Of a stretch of DNA of 64,000 nucleotides, positions 48,101-56,879 are shown in pieces. The notes beneath the pieces are model-generated. The model had not been told where the DNA came from and searched no databases. It saw only the letters and a program-made list of their open reading frames with translations. The position numbers were made by a program, and so were the translations under genes. Source of the DNA: Pseudomonas sp. Os17 (GTDB taxonomy: Bacteria > Pseudomonadota > Gammaproteobacteria > Pseudomonadales > Pseudomonadaceae); NCBI RefSeq assembly GCF_001547895.1, contig NZ_AP014627.1, positions 3,227,501-3,291,500 of the forward strand, written 5' to 3'. The stretch's first letter is position 1. The number at the start of each line of letters is the position of its first letter.

Positions 48101-51099
48101 AGGCCCTGGCCCATGGCGAAAGCTCGGCGGTGATTCTGCCGGGCACGCCCAAGTCCTACATCAGCTACGAGTACATGATCCTGCCGGGGGCCACCACCCG
48201 GCATGACACCGGCTTCGACGTGATCCGCCGGCTGGAGAACGACCGGCGCTTCGACTACGACTTCTACATCTTCCCCAGCGAGGAGACGATCCGGCGCATT
48301 CACCAGGAATACGTCGACACCCCGATCCAGGTACTGCTCGATGGCCATGACCGGCAACTGGTGATCCCGGAGCTGCCCAAGGAGCTGTACGGCTACCTCA
48401 ACTACCAGATCAAGGGCGCTGGCGGGCGCTATCTGGTGGGGCTCAACGAGGGCACCCGGGTCGAGCTTGCCAGCGAGGCCGGCAGCACGCCGTCGCGCTG
48501 GATCATCGACAGCAGCCAGCTACAGAGCGAAACCATCAGCGTGTCCAAGGGCCAACTGACGGTCGGCGGGGTGGTGGTCAAGCTCGACCCGGCGAGCAAT
48601 GGCCAGGTGCTGGTGGTCAACGCCAGGGGCGAAGTGCGCGAGGTGGACTTCGTCGGCATGACGGCCCAGGTAGTGGAAGAAGACGCGAAGCACTGGCAGT
48701 TGCCCGGCCAGCGCATCGAGCAGCACCTGAGCGAGCTGGCCAAGGCCCATCAACTGCACGGCCAGTACGTGGTCGTGGATAACTACAGCCATGCCGGGCG
48801 CAACGTCGGCCGGGCCTACTACGACGTGGCCAAGGACCGCATGCTGTTCACCGACACGGCGCTGGAACAGGCCCGCAACGCCCAGTTGGGCGCGGTGATC
48901 GGCGAGCACGCCTACTTCGTCGACGCCGAGAACGCCGCGGCCTGGCGGGTGGAGATCGCCACGGGCAAGGTCGATGTCCAGTTCAACCCGCCGTTCAACC
49001 ACAGCGCCGGGCGGATCAGCCGCTTCTGGCAGGAGGGCGACGCGGTCTATCTGGCCCGGCGTTATCAGCTCAAGGAGCGCGAGGCCGAGCTGAACTTCCG
49101 CATCCTCGGCGACCGCATGGAACTGGTGGGGGTGGTGGGCGATGAAGCGCTGCTGCAGCTCTCGGCCCGCACCGACCAGCATGGCGACCCTCTCACGACC
49201 CTGTTGCAGGGCTACAAGGCACAGGCCACGGAGCGCGACACCCCGGTGTACAGCCTTGGCGCGCCACTGATGGACCCGAGCCCCGCGGCGCTGGTGACGC
49301 TGTTTGGCCTCGACCAGGACAAGGTCGCGCACCGCTATTGGGTCCGCACCAGCGACGGCACCCTGATCAAGCCGAACCTGGCACCGCCGTCCGCTCAGGA
49401 GCCGCTGCTGGATGCCCAGGGCAAACCCCGGAGCGCTTGGCCGATCCCGGCAGACCTGGTGTTCGCCGGCAGCCTGATGCAGAGCGCTGGCCAGGAAGTG
49501 TTCTTCTTCTACAGCCAGCAGCACAAGGCGCTGTTCCGCCAGGAAGGGCCGGGGCAGAAGGTCCTCGACGCCAGCCAGCCGAGCGCCTTGCGCCTGGCCA
49601 CGCCGACCCTGGCCAATGTGCTGCAGCTCAACGGCCATCTGCTGGCCGTGACCGAGGATGGGCGGGTGGCACGGATCGAGGCCACGGGACGCCTGAGCTA
49701 TGAAGCGGTCAACGAGCATTGGCTCAAGAACCACGCCAACTGGTGGCAGGAGCTGGCCACTGTCAACGGCCGCAACGCCACCCTGGCGGTGTTCGGGGTC
49801 AAGGCCGCGGACGGCAAGACGGCATTGGCGGTGTGGTACCACAACGGCCAGGTGGTGGTGGCCGAGGCTGCGCTGCAAGGCAAGCCGCTGCAGTTCCTCG
49901 GCTTCGACAGCACAAGTGGCAGTGCGCGGCTGTTCGAGCCCGAGAGCGGCTCGCTGTACCTGCAGGCGCCGATGAGTCCGCAAGCGCTGGCGTCGGCCTT
50001 TGCCGGCGACCAGGTGCTGGAGGCCGCGGCGCAACTGCCGGCGGCCACGCGGCTGATGCCCGAGGTGCCGCTGCGCTCGGCGGTGCAGGTGGATGCTGGC
50101 TTGCGCCTGACCACGGTGCAGGGGGAAATCCTCTTGCGCGACCACGACGGCAAGGTGCAACTGGTGGCGCTCGACAAGGGCTGGCAGCAGGCGCACCTGG
50201 CCACGCTGCCCCAGGCGCTGGCGGCAGTCGCCGGGCACTGGGGCGCCCAGGGCGTGTTGACCTTGCAGGACCGCGGCGCCCAGGGCTGGTTCGATATCGC
50301 CAGCGGCCAGGTGTTCGCCAGCAGCGGCATTGCCAACGCCAGCGAGCTGCGGTTTATCGGCGTTGCCGCTGAGTCGTCGCGCTCGGCCTACGCCTTCAGT
50401 CCCACGGAACAGGCGCTGTACAAGGTCAAGGGCGGGGCGGCGCAGAAGCTCGGCCATTACGGCAATGTCCAGCGTATCGGCAGCTCGCTGCTGCTGCAGG
50501 GCGGGGGCGGTGCTCGCCGGGATGAACTGGCGCCGCCGTTGCTGGCCGGGGTCGACAGCCTGGTGCTGCACGGCGGCGGCGCTGACGACACCTATCGCCT
50601 GAGCCCGGCGATGTGGGCGCACTACCGCACGGTGGTGGTCGACAACGAGGACCCCGGCCAGGCCCTGGACCGCCTGATCCTGCCGGTGGCCGACGCCGGC
50701 AAAGTCCTGGTCAGTCGCCGGGGCCAGGATGTGCTGCTGACCGACGTCGACAACGGCAATGCCCTGGTGCTGCGTCAGGTGCTGGGCGAGCAGGGCGCGG
50801 CGCACCGGCACCTGCAGATCGAGCTGCAAGGCGATTCATCGGTGATCAGTGTCGATTATCTGTTGAAGGGCTTTGCCCAGGCGGGGCTGTCCCAGGACGC
50901 TGTGTTCGAGCTGTCCTCGCGCGAGCGCCAGCCCGTGCCGGACAAGGCTGCAAACGCCGCGCTGGCGACCGTCGAAGGCCCCCGCCTGGCCAAGCTGAGC
51001 GGGGCCATGGCGGCCTTTGCCGACACCGGCGGTGCCCGTGAGCTGCTACCGCATGATCGCCAGGCGGCGCAGGCGGTGCTGGTGCCACCGTTGAGCTGA
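42121..51099 (+). CDS. fitD: FitD, Mcf-like insecticidal toxin
   Basis: 2,992 residues, related to Mcf1 of Photorhabdus. The N-terminal 700 residues are helical and Gln-rich. A C58-type cysteine-protease-like triad is visible: C1400 (SGGRCYPLVRAMAVAL), H1489 (QNHSMMVG) and D1508 (YFYDPNVGIFAF). Residues about 1780-2130 resemble the TcdA/TcdB pore-forming region, with hydrophobic stretches such as FVTGAAGVGAGLLGASTAAA and LGGAGVILGGLAVGFTAL. The C-terminal third is beta-rich with repeat-like RLGTVQGE-type strands and should hold the type I secretion signal. It kills insects after injection or ingestion of producer cells. It is flanked by its own secretion genes and AAGGAT precedes the ATG. Confidence 0.95.
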   Translation: MAFLSKDFTRLLNSLIDQQIQASGRQTEWFNMSADERASYLAQVGDRLLEMQQSTLSVLAAQHFQMQDNPVSVADQLQTLQQRRKEMDAVPDTPATSAYKQQLDRDILLYRRQDAALSHYDKTWSKALNMLSPNGAQPLDVKGLKADALAKQDKLGGRIKRLEQQLSAQVADSTFNQAYVTLFAELQAYKEVSSRYDALLKAGPKQQAASLGALAKAPRASDDLPLNISLLMMEERPGYIRMNVALVNASTDGRFKDFYLDHGRLVVPTDGVLNFSFGTAARSLAWQQQYRLKSEPPSMRSPTYAPIRSVLVKTGFVEQYFAHHLVSESDLREGFKAQLLNDGHRLLLTNVDRKVPNQIGIQVSGQSPSTSVPREVPLGSALGELINQNADITSFQTIGLEDFRHNSYQPDRDGVFVNIHELERAVGFAERQYLLEMPQGGEFRAATPFALMTVEGDKVSSSHLSKAQTAALYQYNAAFFDTLEQLRNDGIKASRLFEGSRERATFVQQLTRLLQRNHLTPAGILLPQHSRDSLRDIKGNNLNKVLWEQAFAASVWQSRDNDALLFGLADQLVHSPALARVLQGGYVQSDIAQAKLLLAPLYEQWLEQAVTAENQRVANANAALHSSNPKRHTFDHVAVERSLDSQLLNLLLRGPAGLQPGDAALRPSVEAQLSSDQGRSLRKQALFHALRPVADSLSKAAVPVNGHAALASPDGANKLVINNRLNQPDPYLILNTQPERAQADAPLLIADDKYRSYSQFRPDPDNPATRYMNDLDTPFVGGISGTTQTVSNALPELFGQGLSVKQYWQFQMANAAFMIRNGYHSFFETLYVAARYEPQGPGSIGPQLLQMFDRYRAEGSREALHGKLYDGVMARVLPIVNQGRAASEEFHPPRFTSVGPLPALQGQALQDRQLKGGLALQGAGFEARQGSADIRQFVADPVQFARSHTLSAEALVKSGRLPAQGRVQLVKVAPDLYELEYTEHGANEVAGNSAPAYFLGYNGPNQANAAPAYVDIPKHGAVGSFLFTGTLSGCSLVVTSLDANTYRVYHDGRVNSSLLYDNVVMAVDYKDYQVAGTAEGLAAAYMQYVDGQWQLVFQRQEYQRQGPMVWPKLRDGAEPLAIQTADTRVMERNRAEFAAYREQVQQNLKKVAAQFGVPVDGVADGVYDSGAFSPEHPAIAAWNQLREAVQDRVNADIQHLSDRRYQLQEQRRTAGDKALIDQQIRQINLTQDYYRAQYEPVLREAGSVEKTWLWQQIRAKEGSAAVVRTDDTAIQGGGEERASSIGERYATTEAYQRGARGTAFSDGLRDYRQIKIPGVDDKMSSLDMKRLFLDGSLTPQQRGALSGRISETAQAEYIDKVLRQTAVFSEDFQSAGSVFGQLAPQDFYLSLVGDRSGGRCYPLVRAMAVALANGGEAGINSLVQKLFLASADPQAGSSTLLKNSLIRLHSNVEAVQASTPLGQLKLTEVVARLAASKGPAMFALNTQNHSMMVGSTSTAEGQRYYFYDPNVGIFAFDSTQGLSQAMQQHLVKRKLAAHYGAFGSQSLPAFNLIEIDTGKMAEVPVGNGLNVADLSRPEELAGVIGQRRQVEQALDARQRISDDLRLGAALTTFDAEQWGARFDAASSRLAREHQLGSQWIPIIATTEERKEGGYRVQFINRDQPEHTRWLSTDDGTFVEFRRFVDEHMRVFTEHFTLEHGQIRPRAGVGEAPAVDGLNAGFAVQTLIQWFADKHRQDAAQGSTSADLATALKIHSYLGLVQIGHGTVQDVAKVTELVQTALRGEALAAETSLKDFASTLGHTVNEGAGLLFGGAMVGLDAYELAHAENDVQKAVFGTQLAFDSASFVTGAAGVGAGLLGASTAAAVLGGAGVILGGLAVGFTALAQAFGAVAEDAKAVGRYFDTLDQAYKGNGYRYDADKQVLVPLAGAVVKTLDLRNNQIAFDSQYIYRTHHGSTGSGAINYFFWAGDFPRMIHDRSQAIEVRSGIGYPQASQALAHGESSAVILPGTPKSYISYEYMILPGATTRHDTGFDVIRRLENDRRFDYDFYIFPSEETIRRIHQEYVDTPIQVLLDGHDRQLVIPELPKELYGYLNYQIKGAGGRYLVGLNEGTRVELASEAGSTPSRWIIDSSQLQSETISVSKGQLTVGGVVVKLDPASNGQVLVVNARGEVREVDFVGMTAQVVEEDAKHWQLPGQRIEQHLSELAKAHQLHGQYVVVDNYSHAGRNVGRAYYDVAKDRMLFTDTALEQARNAQLGAVIGEHAYFVDAENAAAWRVEIATGKVDVQFNPPFNHSAGRISRFWQEGDAVYLARRYQLKEREAELNFRILGDRMELVGVVGDEALLQLSARTDQHGDPLTTLLQGYKAQATERDTPVYSLGAPLMDPSPAALVTLFGLDQDKVAHRYWVRTSDGTLIKPNLAPPSAQEPLLDAQGKPRSAWPIPADLVFAGSLMQSAGQEVFFFYSQQHKALFRQEGPGQKVLDASQPSALRLATPTLANVLQLNGHLLAVTEDGRVARIEATGRLSYEAVNEHWLKNHANWWQELATVNGRNATLAVFGVKAADGKTALAVWYHNGQVVVAEAALQGKPLQFLGFDSTSGSARLFEPESGSLYLQAPMSPQALASAFAGDQVLEAAAQLPAATRLMPEVPLRSAVQVDAGLRLTTVQGEILLRDHDGKVQLVALDKGWQQAHLATLPQALAAVAGHWGAQGVLTLQDRGAQGWFDIASGQVFASSGIANASELRFIGVAAESSRSAYAFSPTEQALYKVKGGAAQKLGHYGNVQRIGSSLLLQGGGGARRDELAPPLLAGVDSLVLHGGGADDTYRLSPAMWAHYRTVVVDNEDPGQALDRLILPVADAGKVLVSRRGQDVLLTDVDNGNALVLRQVLGEQGAAHRHLQIELQGDSSVISVDYLLKGFAQAGLSQDAVFELSSRERQPVPDKAANAALATVEGPRLAKLSGAMAAFADTGGARELLPHDRQAAQAVLVPPLS

Positions 51100-51181
51100 C
51101 CGCAGGGGAGTTACCACAGGAGGGGCGCCCAGCCTCTCCTGTCTCCCGGCCTCCGAATCACTTCCCTATGTAGAACCCACC

Positions 51182-52627
51182 ATGATCAACCCGATGATTT
51201 CGCGGCAGCGCGCCCTTGCCGGCTGGCTGCCTGTCTTGGTGCTGCTGGCCGTTGCCCCGGCCCAGGCCGTTCAACCGCCGCCCCAGACGCTGCCCAGCGA
51301 CCTGTGGCGGGTGTACCTGGATACCCGGCAGAACAACAGCGAACTGGCGGCGGCCCGCGCCGACCAGGCCGCCCGCGCCGAGGCGCTGCCCCAGGCCCGG
51401 GCCGGGCTGCTGCCGACGCTGTCGGCCAGCGCCGACCTCAACAGCACCAGCACCTCCCTGCAACAACCGCGGCAGGACACCCAGCGCAGCAGCACCAGCT
51501 ACCAGGCGGTGCTCAACCAGCCGGTCTTTCGCGTCGATCGCTGGTTCACCTTCAAGGCGGCCCAAGCCGAAGACCGGCAGGCCCGGCTGGAGCTGGCCGC
51601 GGCCGAGCAGAAACTCATGCTCGACAGCGCCCAGGCCTATTTCGGCCTGCTCAAGGCCCAGGACGCCCTGGCCGCGGCCAAGGCCGAGGAAGCAGCGCTC
51701 AAGCGCCAGCAGCAACTGGCCGAGCGAGGCCTGCAACTGGGCCTGTCGGACCGTACCGACGTGCTCCAGGCCCAGGCCGGGCATGACACGGCGCGGGCCA
51801 ATCGGATCGTCGCGCAAAAGCACACCGACGATGCCTTCGAAGCCCTGGACACCCTGACGCACCAGCAGTACCAGGCGATCCAGGGCGTGCGGCACGACAT
51901 GCCGGTGCTCTTGCCCGAGCCCAACGAGGCGCGGCGCTGGGTCGACACCGCGGTGCGCCAGAACCTGACCCTGCTGGCCAGCCAGCACGCCCTGGACGCG
52001 ACCCTGCAGACCCTGCGCGCGCGCAAGGCCGGGCACGCCCCGACCCTGGACGCGGTGGTGCGCTACCAGACCGGCGACAACGACGGCCTGGGCTACGGCA
52101 ACAGCGACATTCGCGGTAACGGCTATGGCGGCACGGTGCAGCAGCGCAGTGTCGGGCTGCAGTTGAATATTCCGTTGTTCAGTGGCGGCCAGACCCGCTC
52201 CCAGGTACGCGAAGCCCACCAGCGGATGAATCAGCGCGAGTACCTCAACGACAACTTGCAGCGTCAGGTGGTGGAGCAGACCCGCAACCTGCATCGCGGC
52301 CTCAACAGCGCGGTGGATCAGGTCCAGGCGCGACGCCAGTCGATCATCTCCAACCAGGGCGCGGTGCTGGCCTCGCAGTTGGGCTTTCAGGTCGGCACCC
52401 GCAACATCGTCGACGTGCTGGAGGCGCAGCGCCAGCTGTACAACGCCGTGCGCCAGTACAACGACAGCCGCTATGACTACATCCTCGACACCCTGCGGCT
52501 CAAGCAAGCGGTGGGCACCCTGTCGCCCCAGGACCTCAAGGCGCTTGGTGATTACCTCAAGGCCGACTACGATCCGGACCGCGATTTTCTGCCGCCGGAG
52601 TTTCCACGCCGGTTGGCAAGACGCTGA
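51182..52627 (+). CDS. fitE: FitE, TolC-family outer-membrane channel
   Basis: 481 residues with a signal peptide (cut after AVAPAQA near residue 28) and two OEP repeats rich in Ala/Gln/Leu coiled helices (EALPQARAGLLPTLSASADL; LKRQQQLAERGLQLGLSDRT; GFQVGTRNIVDVLEAQRQLY). The last motif is typical of the second repeat of TolC proteins. It forms the outer-membrane duct of the FitD secretion system with FitA, FitB and FitC. An 82-bp gap with imperfect inverted repeats separates it from fitD. Confidence 0.93.
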   Translation: MINPMISRQRALAGWLPVLVLLAVAPAQAVQPPPQTLPSDLWRVYLDTRQNNSELAAARADQAARAEALPQARAGLLPTLSASADLNSTSTSLQQPRQDTQRSSTSYQAVLNQPVFRVDRWFTFKAAQAEDRQARLELAAAEQKLMLDSAQAYFGLLKAQDALAAAKAEEAALKRQQQLAERGLQLGLSDRTDVLQAQAGHDTARANRIVAQKHTDDAFEALDTLTHQQYQAIQGVRHDMPVLLPEPNEARRWVDTAVRQNLTLLASQHALDATLQTLRARKAGHAPTLDAVVRYQTGDNDGLGYGNSDIRGNGYGGTVQQRSVGLQLNIPLFSGGQTRSQVREAHQRMNQREYLNDNLQRQVVEQTRNLHRGLNSAVDQVQARRQSIISNQGAVLASQLGFQVGTRNIVDVLEAQRQLYNAVRQYNDSRYDYILDTLRLKQAVGTLSPQDLKALGDYLKADYDPDRDFLPPEFPRRLARR

Positions 52628-52693
52628 AGGGGCAGGGCAGCAGGCCGGGCCAGCGTCGACGCACAGGGATTCAGCAGTCAAAGGGGCAAGCGG

Positions 52694-55600
52694 TTGTACA
52701 GGTTATTGGAGTTCTTCGACGGCCACCGACGGTGCTGCTACGCCCTGGGCGTAGTGCTCGCGGTGGCGGCGGCAGTGGCGCTGGGCAACTACTACCGGCT
52801 GCAGGTCGAGGACGTCTACCAGGCCAGCCTGCAGTTGCAGACAAGGGAGCGCGCCCAGGACCTGGAACAATGGAAATCCAGCGGTTTTGCCATTGGCGCG
52901 CTGTCGATCCTGGGCCGTCACAACCCGGCGCTGAAGCGGGTGGTGCTGGAGCCCCGGCCCTCGGCCGAGCTGATGGAGCGGGCCAGCATTCCCCTCAAGA
53001 CCCTGTCCATGGTGGTGGGGGCCAACCACGCGTTCGTGCTCAACCGGGACGGGGTGGTGGTGGCGGCCCATGATCATCAGGGGCGCCTGCCGCTGGGGCA
53101 GAACGTGGCCTTCCGCCCTTACTTCAAGGTAGCCCTCAAGGGCGGCACCAGTGTCTACGGGGCAATCAGCGTGACCACCGGCACCCGCATGTTCTACATG
53201 GCGGTGCCGATCTTCGAGTCGCGCACCCGACAGGACCAGGTGATCGGCGTGCTGGTGGCGCGCTTTGACGGCGAAATGCTCGATGACAGCCTGGGCAAGC
53301 CCCACAGCGACGACCTGAAGATGATCCTCTCGCCCAGCGGCGTGGTGCTGGCCGCCAGCGCCCCGGCCCTGGTGCTCAAGTCCGACCGGGCCTGGCCGTG
53401 GAACCGCTTCACCGGCGAGATCCGCCGCCAGTTCAGCGACTATCCGTTTGCCAACGGCGTGCCCGAACGCTTGCCCTTCGATGCCCGACAGCGCGTGGTC
53501 ACGCTGGACGGCCGGCGCTACGGCCTGTCCCGGGTGGAGTTCGACTGGAACGACCCCAGCGGCCCCTGGAGCCTGATCTCCCTGGGCGACCTGGATGCGC
53601 TGTTGCCGGTGGAACAGGTGCTGCTGCTCGAAGCCTTGAGCACACTGGTGTTCCTGCTGTTGCTCTGGGGCGGCCTGCGGCGGCTGGCCGATGCCCGGCG
53701 GCACAAGCGCGACGTGGCGCAGATCGAAGAGAGCGAACAGCGCCTGGACATGGCCCTGCAAAGCGGCGCGCTGGGGCTGTGGGACTGGAACATCAGCCAG
53801 GGGACGGTGATCAACAACGATGTGTGGCTGCAGATTCTCGGCTACAGCAAGCAGGAAATGCAGCAGACCTTCGGCCATGGCCTGGAGCGCTGGGTGTGCC
53901 TGGTGCATCCGGACGACTATGGGCCGGTCATGGCCCGGCTCCAGGCCCACCTCAACGATGAAGTCGGCGAGTACCGCGCCGAATACCGCATGCGCCACAA
54001 GAACGGCCAATGGCTGTGGGTGCTGGACATCGGCAAGATCATGCAGCGTGACGCCCACGGTGCCCCGGCGCGGGTCACCGGGGTGCTGCACGACATCAGC
54101 GAGCGCAAGGCCGTGGAAACCCAGATCCAGCAGTCCCGGCGCGACGCCGAGCTGGCGACCCAGGCCAAGTCGGAGTTTCTCGACTGCATGTCCCACGAGA
54201 TCCGCACCCCGCTGAACGCCATCATCGGCATGGCCCATCTGGCCCTGGACCTGCCCCTGGAACGCCAGCCCCGGGACTACCTGGAGAAGATCGACCGGGC
54301 GGCCAAAAAGTTGGTGGGCACCATCAACGGCGTGCTCGACCTGTCGAAGATCGAAGCCGGCAAGCTGAGCCTGGAGCAAGTCGGCTTCAACCTGCGGGAA
54401 CTGGTGGATGACGTGCTGCTGCTGGTGCGCCAGCGCGCCGCGGACAAGGGCCTGCGCTTGCTGCTGGAGATCCCCCCGGCGCTGCCCAGCCATTACCTTG
54501 GTGACCCGCTGCGCCTGGCCCAGGTGCTGACCAACCTGGTGGACAACGCGATCAAGTTCACCGAGGCAGGCCAGGTCTGTATCGGCGTGTGCCTGATGCG
54601 CCAGTGGGACGACCGGGTGCTGCTGCGCCTGAGCGTCACCGACACCGGGGTGGGCTTGAGCGACGAGCAGCAGGCCCGGCTGTTCAATGCCTTTGTCCAG
54701 GCTGACCGCTCCATCAGCCGACGCTACGGCGGCAGCGGCCTGGGGCTGAACATCGCGAAGAAAATCGTGCAGATGATGCAGGGCGATATCGAGGTCAAGA
54801 GCCAGCTGGGCCAGGGCGCGGCGTTCCACTTCACCGTGCAGTTGCAGTTGCCCCAGGCACCGCTGGCCGGTAGCAATGGCGCGCCCAGCCGCGCACCGGG
54901 AGCGCGCCCGGTCAGCGAACATGCCCAACTGCTGGCGGGCAGCCGGGTGCTGGTGGTGGAGGACAACCCGTTGAACCGGGATGTGTTGCAGGGCCTGCTG
55001 CGGCAGGTGGGGGTGCAGGCGGTGCTGGCAGCCAACGGCGCCGAGGCCTTGCGCCTGTTGCGCGCCGCGCCGCACTTCGACGCGGTGCTGATGGACTGCC
55101 AGATGCCGGTCATGGACGGCTTCGGCACTGCGCAGCAGATCCGCGCTTGTCCGCACTGGCAGGCGCTGCCGATCATTGCCGTGACCGCCTGCAGTCCGGC
55201 CGATGTGCAGGGCAGGGCGCTGGCGGCGGGAATGAACGACCTGCTGAGCAAGCCGCTGGACGTCGACGAACTCTATCGCACGCTGGTGCGCTGGATCAGG
55301 CAGCTGGACCTGCCGCCGGCGCCACCCCCGGCCCGTCTGCCCGACAACGGCCCGGGGCGGGTCTACCGAGGCGTCGACCCGGTGCTGGGACTGGCGCTGG
55401 TGAACCAGGACCTGGCGCTGCAGCACAAGCTGCTGGCCGGTTTTCGCCACAGCCAGCAGTCGATCATCGAACGCCTGCGGCTTGCCGAGGCGGCCGGGGA
55501 CTGGCAGGCCATCGGCTTTTTGGCCCACAGCCTGCAAGGGTCGGCCGGCAGCATCGGCGCCACGGCGGTCAGGCAGGCCGCCCGGCAACTGGAGGAGCAG

Positions 55601-55945
55601 TGCGCGGCACGGGCCGACCTTCGACCGCCGATCGAGCACCTGGCGCAGTGCCTGGCACCGCTACTGGCCGACCTGCAGGAGCTGCCGCCCGTTTCCGACG
55701 GTCAGCCGGCACCGCCCCATCAGCCGGCACCGCCCCATCAGGCGCTGAGCGCCGAGCAACTTCTGCAGGTGGAGCGGCTGGCCAGCGTGCTGCGCGAGCA
55801 CAATGCCCAGGCCCTGGCGCTGATCGATGCGCTGTGCGCGCAGCACCCGGGCAGCGGCTTGCAGGCGATTCAGGAGCAGATCTACCGGCTGGAGTTCCAG
55901 CAGGCCCATGACCTGCTGCTGGACTGGCGCGCTGCCCGGGCCTAG
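52694..55945 (+). CDS. fitF: FitF, hybrid sensor histidine kinase
   Basis: 1,083 residues. A first membrane segment (about 15-35) and a second (about 308-330) enclose a periplasmic double-CACHE-like sensor with FVLNRDGVVVAAHDHQG. Then come PAS (about 350-470), HisKA with SHEIRTPLNA (H501), HATPase (DNAIKFTEAG, GSGLGLNIAKK), receiver (VLVVEDNPLNRD; D801 in VLMDCQMPVMDG), and HPt with LAHSLQGSAGS (H945). FitF is known to sense the host environment and switch on FitD in insects. The start is TTG 52694 with AAGGGG upstream. A perfect 18-bp tandem repeat lies after the HPt domain. The stop overlaps the fitG stop in CTAG. Confidence 0.93.
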   Translation: MYRLLEFFDGHRRCCYALGVVLAVAAAVALGNYYRLQVEDVYQASLQLQTRERAQDLEQWKSSGFAIGALSILGRHNPALKRVVLEPRPSAELMERASIPLKTLSMVVGANHAFVLNRDGVVVAAHDHQGRLPLGQNVAFRPYFKVALKGGTSVYGAISVTTGTRMFYMAVPIFESRTRQDQVIGVLVARFDGEMLDDSLGKPHSDDLKMILSPSGVVLAASAPALVLKSDRAWPWNRFTGEIRRQFSDYPFANGVPERLPFDARQRVVTLDGRRYGLSRVEFDWNDPSGPWSLISLGDLDALLPVEQVLLLEALSTLVFLLLLWGGLRRLADARRHKRDVAQIEESEQRLDMALQSGALGLWDWNISQGTVINNDVWLQILGYSKQEMQQTFGHGLERWVCLVHPDDYGPVMARLQAHLNDEVGEYRAEYRMRHKNGQWLWVLDIGKIMQRDAHGAPARVTGVLHDISERKAVETQIQQSRRDAELATQAKSEFLDCMSHEIRTPLNAIIGMAHLALDLPLERQPRDYLEKIDRAAKKLVGTINGVLDLSKIEAGKLSLEQVGFNLRELVDDVLLLVRQRAADKGLRLLLEIPPALPSHYLGDPLRLAQVLTNLVDNAIKFTEAGQVCIGVCLMRQWDDRVLLRLSVTDTGVGLSDEQQARLFNAFVQADRSISRRYGGSGLGLNIAKKIVQMMQGDIEVKSQLGQGAAFHFTVQLQLPQAPLAGSNGAPSRAPGARPVSEHAQLLAGSRVLVVEDNPLNRDVLQGLLRQVGVQAVLAANGAEALRLLRAAPHFDAVLMDCQMPVMDGFGTAQQIRACPHWQALPIIAVTACSPADVQGRALAAGMNDLLSKPLDVDELYRTLVRWIRQLDLPPAPPPARLPDNGPGRVYRGVDPVLGLALVNQDLALQHKLLAGFRHSQQSIIERLRLAEAAGDWQAIGFLAHSLQGSAGSIGATAVRQAARQLEEQCAARADLRPPIEHLAQCLAPLLADLQELPPVSDGQPAPPHQPAPPHQALSAEQLLQVERLASVLREHNAQALALIDALCAQHPGSGLQAIQEQIYRLEFQQAHDLLLDWRAARA
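55703..55738 (+). repeat. Two perfect 18-bp tandem repeats in fitF
   Basis: Units at 55703-55720 and 55721-55738 encode QPAPPH twice in a Pro/Ala-rich linker after the HPt domain. Copy number could vary by slippage between strains. Confidence 0.9.
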
Positions 55946-56859
55946 CCCGCGTCCCGGGTCAGGGCCTGATAGCGGGCCATGCGGTCGCTGCAGTGCTCGA
56001 CCAGGCATTGATGCAAGGCGCGCAGCGACGCGGTGATGTGCGAGCGGTGCGAAACCACCAGGCTCAGCGGCGCGGCATCGGACTGCCAGCCGGGCAACAG
56101 CGGGCGCAGGCGACCGGCGAGCAGGTCTTCGACCACATTGAGCAGCGGCAGGTTGACCACGCCCTGGCCGGCCAGCGCCCAGCGCCGCGCCACGTCGCCG
56201 TCATCACAGCAGAAGTGTCCCTGCACCGGGACGTCCTCGACGCTGCCGTGGGCATGGAAGCGCCAACGACTTTCCGGCCGGCCGATGCTGTGGCAGATGA
56301 TGCATTCGTGTTCGCTCAGCTGTTGCGGCGAGGTGGGCGCGCCATGTTCCGCCAGGTAGGCGGGCGCGGCGCAGGCGATGAACGAGTGCTGCTTGAGCAC
56401 CGGCAACTCCACCAGGTCCAGCGCCAGGCTCTTGCCGTAGCGCAACGCGGCGTCGAAACGGCCCTTGAGCAGGTCTTCTTCCTTGTCGCTCAGCGCCAGC
56501 TTGATGTACATCTGCGGCCGCTCCTGCTTGAGCCGGGCCAGCATCTCCAGCAGCAGGTTGCGCCCCAGGTCGGAGGACACCGTGAGTTCCAGCATGCCGT
56601 CGTCGTGGCTCAGGGAGCGCTTGCCGGCGGCGAGAATCTTCAGGGCGTGCTGGGCGCTTTCCAGGTAGCGGGCGCCTTCGGGGGTGAGCTTCATGGTCCG
56701 GGTCGAGCGGGTGAACAGGCGCACGCCGAGTCGGTTCTCCAGGCGCTTGAGCCCCAGGCTGGCGGCCGCCGGAGTGATCGACAGGACGCGAGCGGCGGGG
56801 GACAGGCCCTCCAGCTCGGCAATCAGAATGAACAGCTCCAGGTCTGCGAAGTTAGGCAT
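55942..56859 (-). CDS. fitG: FitG, LysR-type activator of the fit locus
   Basis: 305 residues. The LysR DNA-binding domain (1-62) begins ADLELFILIAELEGLSPAAR and includes TPAAASLGLKRLENRLGVRLF. The effector domain follows. Known work in P. protegens shows FitG activates fitD expression and is antagonised by FitH. It lies tail-to-tail with fitF with the stops overlapping, and head to the fitH stop with a 20-bp gap. It is therefore probably co-transcribed with fitH on the minus strand. Confidence 0.92.
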   Translation of the reverse strand: MPNFADLELFILIAELEGLSPAARVLSITPAAASLGLKRLENRLGVRLFTRSTRTMKLTPEGARYLESAQHALKILAAGKRSLSHDDGMLELTVSSDLGRNLLLEMLARLKQERPQMYIKLALSDKEEDLLKGRFDAALRYGKSLALDLVELPVLKQHSFIACAAPAYLAEHGAPTSPQQLSEHECIICHSIGRPESRWRFHAHGSVEDVPVQGHFCCDDGDVARRWALAGQGVVNLPLLNVVEDLLAGRLRPLLPGWQSDAAPLSLVVSHRSHITASLRALHQCLVEHCSDRMARYQALTRDAG

Positions 56860-56879
56860 GGGCGAGGGTCACAGTCCGT

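Noticed and set aside
42187..48357. 2,056-codon minus-strand frame opposite fitD
   Set aside because: No family features and biased composition; FitD on the plus strand is well supported.
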